This document shows positions 49,329-58,487 of a stretch of DNA of 64,000 nt, in pieces (the first letter of the stretch is position 1; every line of letters starts with the position of its first letter). The notes beneath the pieces were generated by a model. It worked only from the letters and a program-made list of their open reading frames with translations, did not search any database and was not told where the DNA came from. The translations under genes were made by a program, and so were the position numbers. This DNA comes from Amorphoplanes digitatis (GTDB taxonomy: Bacteria > Actinomycetota > Actinomycetes > Mycobacteriales > Micromonosporaceae), in contig NZ_JACHNH010000001.1 of NCBI RefSeq assembly GCF_014205335.1, positions 2,846,501 to 2,910,500 on the forward strand, read 5' to 3'.

Positions 49329-49336
49329 ACGGAGAA
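49314..49336. promoter_or_regulatory. TetR operator spanning the drrA-like start codon
   Basis: TTCTCCGTATG (49314-49324) and CATACGGAGAA (49326-49336) form a perfect 11-base inverted repeat around a single C; the CAT is the minus-strand start codon. A weaker related site, CGTACGGAGAG, lies at 49360-49370, nearer the TetR gene (49391). The two probably control the divergent pair. Confidence 0.72.
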
Positions 49337-49390
49337 GGGTAACACGAGACTTCGTAGGGCGTACGGAGAGAATTCAGTAGGATGTGATCC

Positions 49391-50176
49391 ATGGCGGAGA
49401 CTGAGCTCACCGGCGGTGGCGACCCGGCGCGCACGATCGCCACGCTGTGGGGCATCCGGCCGATGCCGCGGCGCGGGCCCAAGCACACCCTGACCACGCC
49501 GCAGGTGGTCGCCGCCGCGGTCGAGCTCGCCGACGGCGACCAGGACCTCGCCGCGCTGTCCATGCGCCGGGTCGCCGAGTCGCTGGGCGTCGGCACGATG
49601 TCGCTGTACACCTACATCGCCTCGCGGGAGGAGCTGGTCGAGGTCATGCTCGACCAGGTCTACGCCGAGGCGGTGGACCAGCTCGGGCCGGTCGGCGACC
49701 TGGGCTGGGCGGACGGGCTGCGCCGGGTCGCGGAGGCGAGCTGGGACCTCTACCTGCGCCATCCGTGGGTGCTCCAGGTGTTCACCGGGCGCCCGCCGCT
49801 GGGCCCGCACGCGATCGCCAAGTACGAGCGGGAGCTCAGCGTGATCGACGGCATCGGCCTGACCGACGTCGAGATGGACGCCGTCATCACCCTCGTGCAC
49901 ACCCACGTCGAGGGCGTCGCCCGCCGCCGGATCGAGGCCGACCGGGCCGTACGGCGCACCGGCATCAGCGACGAGCAGTGGTGGGAACGGGTCCAGCCGC
50001 TGGTCGCGGAGGTCTTCGATCCCGCCCGGTTCCCGGTCGCGGCGCGGGTCGGCGAGGCGGCCGGGCAGGCGCACCAGGCCGCGCACAACCCCGAGCACGC
50101 CTACGCCTTCGGGCTCGACCGGCTGCTCGAGGGCGTGGCCGCGCTCATCGGGACCAGGGCGCCCGTGATCCGCTGA
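49391..50176 (+). CDS. TetR-family regulator of the DrrAB-like exporter
   Basis: A 261-residue TetR/AcrR protein. The helix-turn-helix ALSMRRVAESLGVGTMSLYTYIASREELVEVM lies near residue 55, after a 35-residue leader. The C-terminal domain is of the TetR_C_1 type seen in TetR(tet) and other drug-pump regulators (VLQVFTGRPPLGPHAIA). It is divergent from the exporter. The ligand is presumably the exported compound. Confidence 0.9.
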   Translation: MAETELTGGGDPARTIATLWGIRPMPRRGPKHTLTTPQVVAAAVELADGDQDLAALSMRRVAESLGVGTMSLYTYIASREELVEVMLDQVYAEAVDQLGPVGDLGWADGLRRVAEASWDLYLRHPWVLQVFTGRPPLGPHAIAKYERELSVIDGIGLTDVEMDAVITLVHTHVEGVARRRIEADRAVRRTGISDEQWWERVQPLVAEVFDPARFPVAARVGEAAGQAHQAAHNPEHAYAFGLDRLLEGVAALIGTRAPVIR

Positions 50177-50178
50177 GG

Positions 50179-50562
50179 TCAGCCGGTGCGGCGGGACCGG
50201 GCCAGGGCCAGCCCGCCGAGCACCACCGCGATCAGCCCGACCACCAGCGCCACGATCGCGCCGCCGAGTCCGTTCCCGGTGCCGATCCCGCCGTCGGCCG
50301 TGGCCACCACCACCGCGCCGAGCGCCATGCCGCCGAGCCCCGCCGCCAGCGCGACGATCACCGCGAGCCGCCCGGAGGCGGTGCCGAACCGGCCGGCCGG
50401 GCGGGCCAGCGCCAGAGCGCCGAGTACCGCGCCGGCCAGGCCCAGCGCGGCGGCCGCGAGGGCGCCGAGCCGCCCCGCGCTCATGCCGGTGACACCGGCG
50501 GCGACCGGCGTGGTGAACAGCGCCAGACCTGACAGGGCCGCCGAGGCTCCTGATGGGCTCAT
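50179..50562 (-). CDS. Small membrane protein (DUF6223-like)
   Basis: A 127-residue protein with about four helices rich in Gly and Ala (LGALAAAALGLAGAVLGALALA and GGAIVALVVGLIAVVLGGLALARSRR). GAGGAGAC precedes its ATG. Similar small proteins, annotated DUF6223 as I recall, sit beside NarL-type two-component systems, as here. It is divergent from the kinase gene at 50757 across 194 bases. Confidence 0.65.
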   Translation of the reverse strand: MSPSGASAALSGLALFTTPVAAGVTGMSAGRLGALAAAALGLAGAVLGALALARPAGRFGTASGRLAVIVALAAGLGGMALGAVVVATADGGIGTGNGLGGAIVALVVGLIAVVLGGLALARSRRTG

Positions 50563-50756
50563 GTCGTCTCCTCTTGCCGATGAGCTCGGGATGAGGCTTG
50601 AGCATCGCGCCGCGCGGGCCGCCGGTCGTCGTGCGGTGGGAGGCACTTCGGACTGCCGCGTGCGCCGCAGGAATCGGGGGCATACCGCGGGCGCGGTAGT
50701 CGCGACTGCCACGTCGGCGGGATTCGCCCGCGGCGGCATCCGGTTAGGGTGCGCGC

Positions 50757-51887
50757 ATGGGCGAGCCAACCACCGGCTCAGGCCGGGCCGTCGCGGTCGA
50801 CTGGGCGATCGCCGTCGGCGTGGCCGCGACGCTGCTGTTCACCGGGGTGTCCGGCGGCGACTCCGCCACCGGCGCCGGCCTGCTCGGCTACCTGCTCCTG
50901 CCGGCCGGCGGGCTGGCGCTCGCCGCGCGCCGCCGGGCGCCGGTCACCGTGCTTGTCGTCACCGGGCTGTGCGCGGCGGGCTATCAGGCCGCGGGCTTCG
51001 ACGTTCCCGCCGTCGCGTACCTGTTCGCGGTCTACGCCGCGGTGCGGGCCGGGCACCGCGCCGTCACGGTCGCGGTGAGCGTCGCCATGCTCGCCGCGCT
51101 CCCGCTCGCGGCCCTCGCCTCGGGCCTGCACGACACGGGCGAGGCGTTCGCGCGCGCCCGCGGCGCCCTCGAGCTGGCCTGGCTGATCGCGGCGGGCGCC
51201 GCGGGTGAGGCGCTGCGGCAGGCCGAGCGGCGTGCGGAGGAGGCCGAGCGGACCCGGGAGGAGACCGCGCGGCGCCGCGCCGACGAGGAGCGGCTGCGGA
51301 TCGCGCGGGAGCTGCACGACTCGCTCACCCATCAGATCTCGATCGTCCGGTTGCAGGCCGACGTCGCCGTGCACGTGGCACGCCGGCGCGGCGAGCAGGT
51401 GCCGGACGCGCTGCTGGCGATCCAGCAGGCCGGGCGGGAGGCGACCCGGGAGCTGCGCGCGACCCTCGAGGCGCTGCGCGACGACGACGCGACCCCGCCG
51501 CGCGGGCTCGACCAGGTGCCGGAGCTGGTGGAGCGGGCGCGCACCATCGGCCTGGACGCGACGCTGACCATCGAGGGGCGGCGGCCCGACGTGCCGGCCG
51601 CGGTGGACCGGACCGTCTACCGGATCGTCCAGGAGTCGCTCACCAACGTCGCCCGCCACGCGGGCGCCGCGACCGCGTCGGTCCGGATCGACTTCCGCCC
51701 CGGCGCCCTCGCCGTACGGGTGGACGACGACGGCCGGGCCACACCGGACACCGCACCGGTGCCGGGCGTCGGGCTGCTCGGGATGCGCGAGCGGGTCACC
51801 GCCCTCGGCGGCCGCCTGCGGACCGAGCCGCGCGGCGGTGGCGGCTTCACCGTCGAGGCCGAGCTGCCGGTGGACCGTACGTCGTGA
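50757..51887 (+). CDS. NarL-type sensor histidine kinase
   Basis: A 376-residue kinase. Four to five helices (residues 12-150) form a sensor without a large extracellular domain. A coiled coil leads to the HisKA_3 dimerisation helix with phospho-acceptor His187 in RELHDSLTHQIS. The ATPase domain has the N-box ESLTNVARHAGA and glycine loop GVGLLGMRERVTALGG. It overlaps the response-regulator gene by four bases. The signal may be membrane or cell-wall stress, possibly via the small membrane protein. Confidence 0.92.
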   Translation: MGEPTTGSGRAVAVDWAIAVGVAATLLFTGVSGGDSATGAGLLGYLLLPAGGLALAARRRAPVTVLVVTGLCAAGYQAAGFDVPAVAYLFAVYAAVRAGHRAVTVAVSVAMLAALPLAALASGLHDTGEAFARARGALELAWLIAAGAAGEALRQAERRAEEAERTREETARRRADEERLRIARELHDSLTHQISIVRLQADVAVHVARRRGEQVPDALLAIQQAGREATRELRATLEALRDDDATPPRGLDQVPELVERARTIGLDATLTIEGRRPDVPAAVDRTVYRIVQESLTNVARHAGAATASVRIDFRPGALAVRVDDDGRATPDTAPVPGVGLLGMRERVTALGGRLRTEPRGGGGFTVEAELPVDRTS

Positions 51888-52552
51888 TCCGCGTCCTGAT
51901 TGTCGACGACCAGCCGCTGATCCGCAGCGGATTCCGCGCGCTGCTCGACCTGGAGGACGACATCGAGGTGGTGGCCGAGGCCGCCGACGGGGGACAGGGC
52001 GTCGCCCTGGCCCGGGAGCACCTGCCCGACATCGCCCTGATCGACATCCAGATGCCGGTCGTCGACGGCATCGAGGCGACCCGGCGCATCGCCGCGGACC
52101 CGGACCTGGCCGGCGTGCACGTCGTCATCCTGACCAACTACGGCATGGACGAGTACGTCTTCGACGCGCTGCGCGCCGGCGCCGCCGGATTCCTCGTCAA
52201 GGACATCGTGCCGGAGGACCTGCTGCACGCGGTGCGCGTCGCGGCGCGCGGTGACGCGCTGCTCGCCCCGTCGATCACCCGCAAGCTGATCGACCGGTTC
52301 GTCAGCCGGCCGCTGCGGGCCGGTTCCGGCGCGGGCCTCGCGGTGCTGACCGCGCGCGAACGCGAGTCCGTGGCCCTGGTCGCGCAGGGTCTGTCCAACG
52401 AGGAGATCGCGGCCCGGATGGTGATCAGCCCGATGACCGCGAAGACGCACGTCAACCGGGCAATGGCCAAGCTTCACGCCCGCGACCGGGCGCAGCTGGT
52501 CGTCGCCGCCTACGAGTCGGGTCTGGTGGTTCCCGATGTTCCATCAAATTGA
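51884..52552 (+). CDS. NarL/LuxR-family response regulator
   Basis: A 222-residue regulator. The receiver domain has acidic Asp8/Asp9, phosphorylation site Asp54 in LIDIQMP, and Lys in FLVKD. The C-terminal LuxR helix-turn-helix reads LTARERESVALVAQGLSNEEIAARM. It starts at GTG within the kinase stop. Its last codons overlap the ArsR operator of the next gene. Confidence 0.93.
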   Translation: MIRVLIVDDQPLIRSGFRALLDLEDDIEVVAEAADGGQGVALAREHLPDIALIDIQMPVVDGIEATRRIAADPDLAGVHVVILTNYGMDEYVFDALRAGAAGFLVKDIVPEDLLHAVRVAARGDALLAPSITRKLIDRFVSRPLRAGSGAGLAVLTARERESVALVAQGLSNEEIAARMVISPMTAKTHVNRAMAKLHARDRAQLVVAAYESGLVVPDVPSN

Positions 52553-52559
52553 TTTGATG
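52542..52559. promoter_or_regulatory. ArsR-type operator
   Basis: CATCAAAT (52542-52549) and ATTTGATG (52552-52559) form a perfect inverted repeat two bases apart, of the ATCAA/TTGAT type bound by ArsR repressors. It ends 12 bases before ATG 52572 and overlaps the response-regulator stop. Confidence 0.75.
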
Positions 52560-52571
52560 TATCGTCGGGGA

Positions 52572-53297
52572 ATGGTCGATCCGCCGATCTTCCTGCACGC
52601 CGCCGGCCATCCGGTCCGGTGGCGGCTGTTGAGCGAGCTGGCCACCAGTGACCGGCAGGTGCACGAGCTGACCGCCCTGCTCGATCAGCCGCAGAGCCTG
52701 GTCTCCTACCACCTGGGCCGGCTGCGCAAGGCGGAGCTGGTCGGCGCGCGCCGCAGCACCGCCGACGGCCGCGACACGTTCTACCGCCTCGACCTCGCGC
52801 GCTGCGGCGAGCTGCTCGCCGCGACCGGCGCGGCGCTGCACCCCGCGCTGCGGATGGCCCAGCCGTCCCCGCCGTCGCCGGTGCGGGCGAGCGTGCTGTT
52901 CCTGTGCACCGGAAACAGCTCCCGCTCGCAGATGGCCGAGGCGCTGCTCCGGCGCGCCGCCGGCCCGGCCGTCGAGGCACACAGCGCCGGGAGCCACCCC
53001 AAACCCCTCCATGCGTACGCGATGGAGCTCTTTCCCGAGCTCGGCACCGCCCGCCCGAAGCATTTCGACGAGCTGGCCGGCCGGCATTTCGACCACGTCA
53101 TCACCCTGTGCGACCGGGTGCGGGAGATCTGTCCCGAGTTCCCGGGCCACCCGCCGGCGGTGCACTGGAGCATTCCGGACCCGGCGCGCGACCCGGACGG
53201 CCTGCCCGCCTTCGCGCGGACCGCGGCCGAGCTCGGCACCCGCATCGAGTTCCTGCTGCACCGCATCGCCGCTCGACAACCACCGGAGGCATCATGA
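52572..53297 (+). CDS. ArsR repressor - arsenate reductase (LMW phosphatase) fusion
   Basis: A 241-residue two-domain protein. Residues 1-95 are an ArsR winged helix (RWRLLSELATSDRQVHELTALLDQPQSLVSYHLGRLRKA). Residues 108-241 are an arsenate reductase of the low-molecular-weight phosphatase type: P-loop Cys112 in CTGNSSR, plus Cys180 and Cys187 in LCDRVREIC, matching the Cys10/82/89 triad of thioredoxin-linked ArsC. Longer starts at 52536 and 52557 lie within the operator, so 52572 is chosen. It would sense arsenite and reduce arsenate in one chain. No Acr3 pump is next to it. Confidence 0.88.
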   Translation: MVDPPIFLHAAGHPVRWRLLSELATSDRQVHELTALLDQPQSLVSYHLGRLRKAELVGARRSTADGRDTFYRLDLARCGELLAATGAALHPALRMAQPSPPSPVRASVLFLCTGNSSRSQMAEALLRRAAGPAVEAHSAGSHPKPLHAYAMELFPELGTARPKHFDELAGRHFDHVITLCDRVREICPEFPGHPPAVHWSIPDPARDPDGLPAFARTAAELGTRIEFLLHRIAARQPPEAS

Positions 53298-53683
53298 CCA
53301 GCCCCACCGAGGACACCGTCAACGTCCGCTACCTGGTGGACGACGTTCAGGCCGCGGTCGACTTCTACCTCACCCACCTGGGCTTCACCGCCGGCCCGGC
53401 CTTCCCGCCCGCCTTCGCCGACGTGCGCCGCGGCAACCTGCGGCTGCTGCTGTCCGGACCGGCCAGCTCGGCGGGGCGGCCGATGCCCGACGGCCGCACG
53501 CCGCACCCCGGCGGCTGGAACCGCATCCACCTGCTCGTCGACGACATCGCGGCCGAGGTGGACCGGCTGCGCGCGGCCGGGGTCGAGTTCCGCAGCGAGG
53601 TGGTCAGCGGGCCCGGCGGCCGGCAGATCGTCCTGGACGACCCGGCCGGCAACCCCGTCGAACTCTTCCAGCCGGCGGTATAG
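53294..53683 (+). CDS. VOC-family protein
   Basis: A 129-residue VOC protein (VNVRYLVDDVQAAVDFYLTHLGF at the start, GGWNRIHLLVDDIAAEVDRLRAAG in the middle, DPAGNPVELFQP at the end). It overlaps the ArsR-ArsC gene by four bases, so they are co-translated. The vicinal Cys pair of ArsI C-As lyases is absent, so organoarsenical cleavage is unlikely. Confidence 0.8.
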   Translation: MTSPTEDTVNVRYLVDDVQAAVDFYLTHLGFTAGPAFPPAFADVRRGNLRLLLSGPASSAGRPMPDGRTPHPGGWNRIHLLVDDIAAEVDRLRAAGVEFRSEVVSGPGGRQIVLDDPAGNPVELFQPAV

Positions 53684-53718
53684 CCTCGTTCGCAGGGCAG
53701 CGTGGGGAAGGTCGTCGC

Positions 53719-54183
53719 ATGACAAACGATTCGGGCCGGGCCGAGACCATGGCCCTGCAAGGCGTGGCCAACCGGTTCGTCCGCGGGCTGTTGCGCGTGC
53801 CGTTCCTGTCGCGAGTGGTCGGACGGCGGTTGATCACGCTCTACGTGGTGGGCCGCAAGTCCGGCAGGCGCTACACCGTGCCGGTCGCCTACACCCCGCA
53901 CGAGGGCGCCCTGCTGATCGGGTCGCCGTTCGCCTGGGGAAAGAACCTGCGGACCGGCGAGCCGGTTGAGGTCCGCTTCAAGGGCGAGCGGCGCCTGGCC
54001 GACGTCACCGTCCTGGCCGACGAGGCGGCGGTGGTCGAGAACTACGCCGTGATCGCGAGGGACAATCACAACTTCGCCAAGTTCAACAAGATCGGCCTCG
54101 ACGGGGACGGCGATCCGGACCGGGACGACCTGCGCTCGGCGTGGGCGGCCGGCGCGAGGGTCTTCCGGCTGACGCTGCGCTGA
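53719..54183 (+). CDS. Deazaflavin (F420)-dependent nitroreductase-family protein (second)
   Basis: A 154-residue split-barrel protein with TLYVVGRKSGRRYTVPVAYTPHEGALLIGSPFAWGKNLRTGEPVEV (TxGRKSG-type turn). The C-terminal FAKFNKIGLDGDGDPDRDD is characteristic of one branch. It is 35 bases after the VOC gene and probably in the same transcript. Substrate unknown. Confidence 0.82.
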   Translation: MTNDSGRAETMALQGVANRFVRGLLRVPFLSRVVGRRLITLYVVGRKSGRRYTVPVAYTPHEGALLIGSPFAWGKNLRTGEPVEVRFKGERRLADVTVLADEAAVVENYAVIARDNHNFAKFNKIGLDGDGDPDRDDLRSAWAAGARVFRLTLR

Positions 54184-54382
54184 GCGGACCCCGCGCCGCC
54201 CGCTCCCGAGCCGGGCGGACGGCTGCGGTCATCCGGGCGTGTGGAAGTGGCGAAAGGCCCCGCCCTGACCTGCGGAGATCGTGCACAGTAGGCGCTGCAC
54301 CGCATCGAGCCCCCGGTCGATGACGAAGAAACCGGGCCAGGTTCCTAGGACGCCGTACGCGGGTCCTCGGTCCTCGCGGGCC

Positions 54383-54396
54383 GGGACCTTCGGCCC
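54383..54396. promoter_or_regulatory. DosR/DevR-like box upstream of cydA
   Basis: GGGAC CTTC GGCCC (54383-54396), flanked by CGCGGGCC and TGAA, fits the actinobacterial dormancy box GGGAC-N4-GTCCC at 9 of 10 fixed positions. It lies 58 bases before the cydA start. Hypoxia control of cytochrome bd would make sense. Besides this, the 270-base gap (54184-54453) shows no gene. Confidence 0.45.
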
Positions 54397-54453
54397 TGAA
54401 CCGCCGCGCCGGTGCTCCGCAGACTCGAGCACATTCGTGGAAAGGACCTCTCC

Positions 54454-55848
54454 GTGGACGCGCTCGATCTTGCCCGCTGGCAGTTCGGCATCATCACCGT
54501 CTATCACTTCATCTTCGTGCCGATCACCATCGGGATGTCGGTGCTGGTTGCCTCGCTCCAGACCGCCTGGGTGCGCACCGGCAAGGAGCACTATCTGCGG
54601 GCGACCAAATTCTGGGGCAAGCTCTTTCTGATCAACTTCGCGATGGGCGTGGTCACCGGCATCGTGCAGGAGTTCCAGTTCGGCATGAACTGGAGCGACT
54701 ACTCGCGCTTCGTCGGCGACATCTTCGGCGCGCCGCTGGCCATCGAGGGCCTGCTGGCGTTCTTCCTGGAGTCGACGTTCCTCGGGCTGTGGATCTTCGG
54801 CTGGGACCGCCTGCCGAAGCGGCTGCACCTCGCCACGATCTGGATCGCGGCGATCGGCACCATGCTGTCCGCGTACTTCATCCTGGCCGCCAACTCGTGG
54901 ATGCAGCACCCGGTCGGCTACGAGATCAACACCGAGACCGGGCGCGCCGAGCTGAACAGCATCGGCGCGGTCCTGACCAACTCCACCACGCTGGTGACCT
55001 TCCCGCACACGATCACCGCGTGCTTCCTCACCGCGGGCGCGGTGCTGCTCGCGGTCAGCGCCTGGCACCTGCGCAAGCGCCACCAGGAGGACGTCTTCCG
55101 GCCCAGCCTCAAGCTCGGCGCCTGGGTGGTACTGGTCGCCGGCGTCGGCGTGATGATCACCGGCGACCTCCAGGCCCGGATCATGACCGAGCAGCAGCCG
55201 ATGAAGATGGCCGCGGCGGAGGCGCTCTACGAGACGTCCGAGCCGGCGAGCTTCTCCCTGTTCACCATCGGCTCCCTCGACGGGCGCGAGGAGGTGGCCA
55301 GCGTCCGGATACCCGGGGTGCTCTCCTTCATGGCCACCGGCAGCCCCTCCGGCACGGTCGAGGGGATCAACAACCTGCAACAGGAGTACGCCGAGAAGTA
55401 CGGCCCGGGCGACTACGTGCCGTACGTGCCGATCACCTACTGGTCGTTCCGCCTGATGATCGGTTTCGGCCTGCTCGCCATGCTTGTCGCGGCGGCGGCG
55501 CTCTGGGCCGTGCGCGGCGGCCGGACACCGACGAGCCGCTGGCTGTGGTACTCCGCCGTCGCCACCATCTTCATGCCGCTGCTGTCCAACTCGTTCGGCT
55601 GGATCTTCACGGAGATGGGCCGGCAGCCGTGGACGGTCTTCGGCGTCTTCAAGACCTTCGAGAGCGGCTCGCCCTCGGTCAGCACCGCGGAGGCGGCCAC
55701 CTCACTGATCGTCCTGACCCTGCTCTACGGCGTCCTCGCGGTCGTCGAGGTCGGCCTCTTCCTCAAGTACGCCGGAGCCGGAGCGCCGGAACTGCCGCCG
55801 CCGCCCGACCTGGAGGACGCCGACCGCCCGCTAGCCTTCGCCTACTGA
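54454..55848 (+). CDS. cydA: Cytochrome bd ubiquinol/menaquinol oxidase subunit I
   Basis: A 464-residue membrane protein with nine helices. His18 in VYHFIFVPITIG is a heme d-side ligand, the b558 His is in FPHTITACF, and the quinol-site loop ends with GWIFTEMGRQPW. The Q-loop is short, as in the Gram-positive form. It begins at GTG 54454 with AAAGG upstream. With CydB it reduces O2 at high affinity using menaquinol. It leads a four-gene operon, cydABDC. Confidence 0.95.
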   Translation: MDALDLARWQFGIITVYHFIFVPITIGMSVLVASLQTAWVRTGKEHYLRATKFWGKLFLINFAMGVVTGIVQEFQFGMNWSDYSRFVGDIFGAPLAIEGLLAFFLESTFLGLWIFGWDRLPKRLHLATIWIAAIGTMLSAYFILAANSWMQHPVGYEINTETGRAELNSIGAVLTNSTTLVTFPHTITACFLTAGAVLLAVSAWHLRKRHQEDVFRPSLKLGAWVVLVAGVGVMITGDLQARIMTEQQPMKMAAAEALYETSEPASFSLFTIGSLDGREEVASVRIPGVLSFMATGSPSGTVEGINNLQQEYAEKYGPGDYVPYVPITYWSFRLMIGFGLLAMLVAAAALWAVRGGRTPTSRWLWYSAVATIFMPLLSNSFGWIFTEMGRQPWTVFGVFKTFESGSPSVSTAEAATSLIVLTLLYGVLAVVEVGLFLKYAGAGAPELPPPPDLEDADRPLAFAY

Positions 55849-55857
55849 GAGGCCGAC

Positions 55858-56876
<1,019 letters not shown>

Positions 56877-56880
<4 letters not shown>

Positions 56881-58487
56881 GACCGCTCGACCCGCGGCTG
56901 CTCCGGTACGCCCGCTCGGCCCGGGCGTACCTTGCCGTCACCGTCGCACTCGGGGTCGCGCTCGCCGCCCTGATCGTGGCGCAGGCGACGCTGCTCGCGT
57001 ACGGGATAACGGCGGTCTTCCTGCACGGCGCGGACGCGGCCGCACTGGCCCCGGTGCTCGGGTGGCTGGCCGTCGTGGTCGCCGGGCGCTGCCTGGTGGC
57101 GTGGGCGCAGGAGGTCACGGCCGTGCGCTGCGCGGCCGGGGCGAAGTCCGAGCTGCGGCGGCTGGTGCTGGCCCGGCTGGCCGCGCTGGGCGCGAACCGG
57201 CCGGCGTCGACCGGCGCGGCCGTCACGCTGGTGACCCGCGGGCTCGACGCGCTCGACGCCTACTTCGCGCGGTACCTGCCGCAGCTCGTGCTTGCCGCGC
57301 TCGTGCCGGTGATCGTCCTGGCCCGGCTGGTGCCGGCCGACCTGATCGCGGCCGCCACCATCGCGCTGACCCTGCCGCTCATCCCGGTCTTCATGGTCCT
57401 GATCGGCCTGCACACGCAGGCCGCGAACCGCCGCCAGTTCCGGTTGCTGGCCCGGCTCTCGCACCATTTTCTCGACGTCGTCGCGGGCCTGCCGACGCTG
57501 AAGCTGTTCGGCCGGGCCCGGGCACAGGCGGACGCGATCCGCCGGATCAGCGCCGACCAGCGGCGGCTCACGATGCGCACGCTGCGCACGGCGTTCCTCT
57601 CCTCGCTGGTGCTGGAGCTGCTCGCCACCCTGTCGGTGGCGCTGGTCGCGGTCGGCGTCGGGCTGCGGCTGGTGTCCGGGGAGCTGGACCTGACCACCGC
57701 GCTGCTCGTGCTGATCCTCGCGCCGGAGGCGTACCTGCCGCTGCGCCAGGTCGGCGCGAACTATCACGCCAGCGCGGAGGGCCTTGCGGCGGCCGCGGAG
57801 GCGTTCGAGCTGCTCGAGACGCCGGTGCCGGCCGCCGGTACCGCGGCGGCGCCGGACGGCGCCCTCGTCTTCGAGGACGTCGTCGTGCGCTACCCGGGCC
57901 GCGACGGCGACGCCCTTCGGCTCTCGGCGCGCATCGAGCCCGGCGAGGTCGTCGCGCTCACCGGCCCCAGCGGCTGCGGCAAGTCCACCGCGCTGGCCGC
58001 CCTGCTCGGGCTCGTCGCGCCGGCCTCGGGCCGGATCACCGTCGGCGGCGTGCCACTGGCCACTGTGGAGCCCGGCGCGTGGCGTGCCCGGATCGCCTGG
58101 GTGCCGCAGCGGCCACACCTGTTCGCGGGCACGGTCGACGAGAACATCGCGCTCGGCGGCGCGGGCGACGTGGCCGGCGCGGCCCGGCTTGCCGGGGTGT
58201 ACGGCTTCACCGACGGCGACGCTGTGCTCGGCGACGACGGCACGGGCCTGTCCGCCGGGCAGCGGCAGCGGGTCGCGCTGGCCCGGGCTTTCCTGCGCGA
58301 CGCGCCGATCGTGCTGCTCGACGAGCCGACCGCCAATCTCGACGCCGGCACCGCCGCGGGCGTCATGGACGCGGTGCGGCGGCTCGCGCGCGGCCGTACC
58401 GTCGTCATCGCGGCGCACCGCCCGGAGCTGATCGCCCTGGCCGACCGCGTGATCAGCCTGGCGCCGGCGGCGGCGGTGCCGAGGTGA
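56877..58487 (+). CDS. cydD: Cytochrome bd assembly ABC exporter subunit
   Basis: A 536-residue fused membrane/NBD protein. The NBD has Walker A GPSGCGKST, Q-loop VPQRPH, signature LSAGQRQR, Walker B IVLLDEPTANLD and H-loop AAHRPE. Its C-type membrane domain includes FARYLPQLVLAALVPVIVL, typical of CydD. With CydC it forms a heterodimeric exporter of reduced thiols needed for bd assembly. It starts at GTG in the cydB stop. Confidence 0.93.

Noticed and set aside
53294-53683. ArsI C-As lyase
   Set aside because: VOC fold and arsenic context fit but the vicinal cysteine pair is absent.
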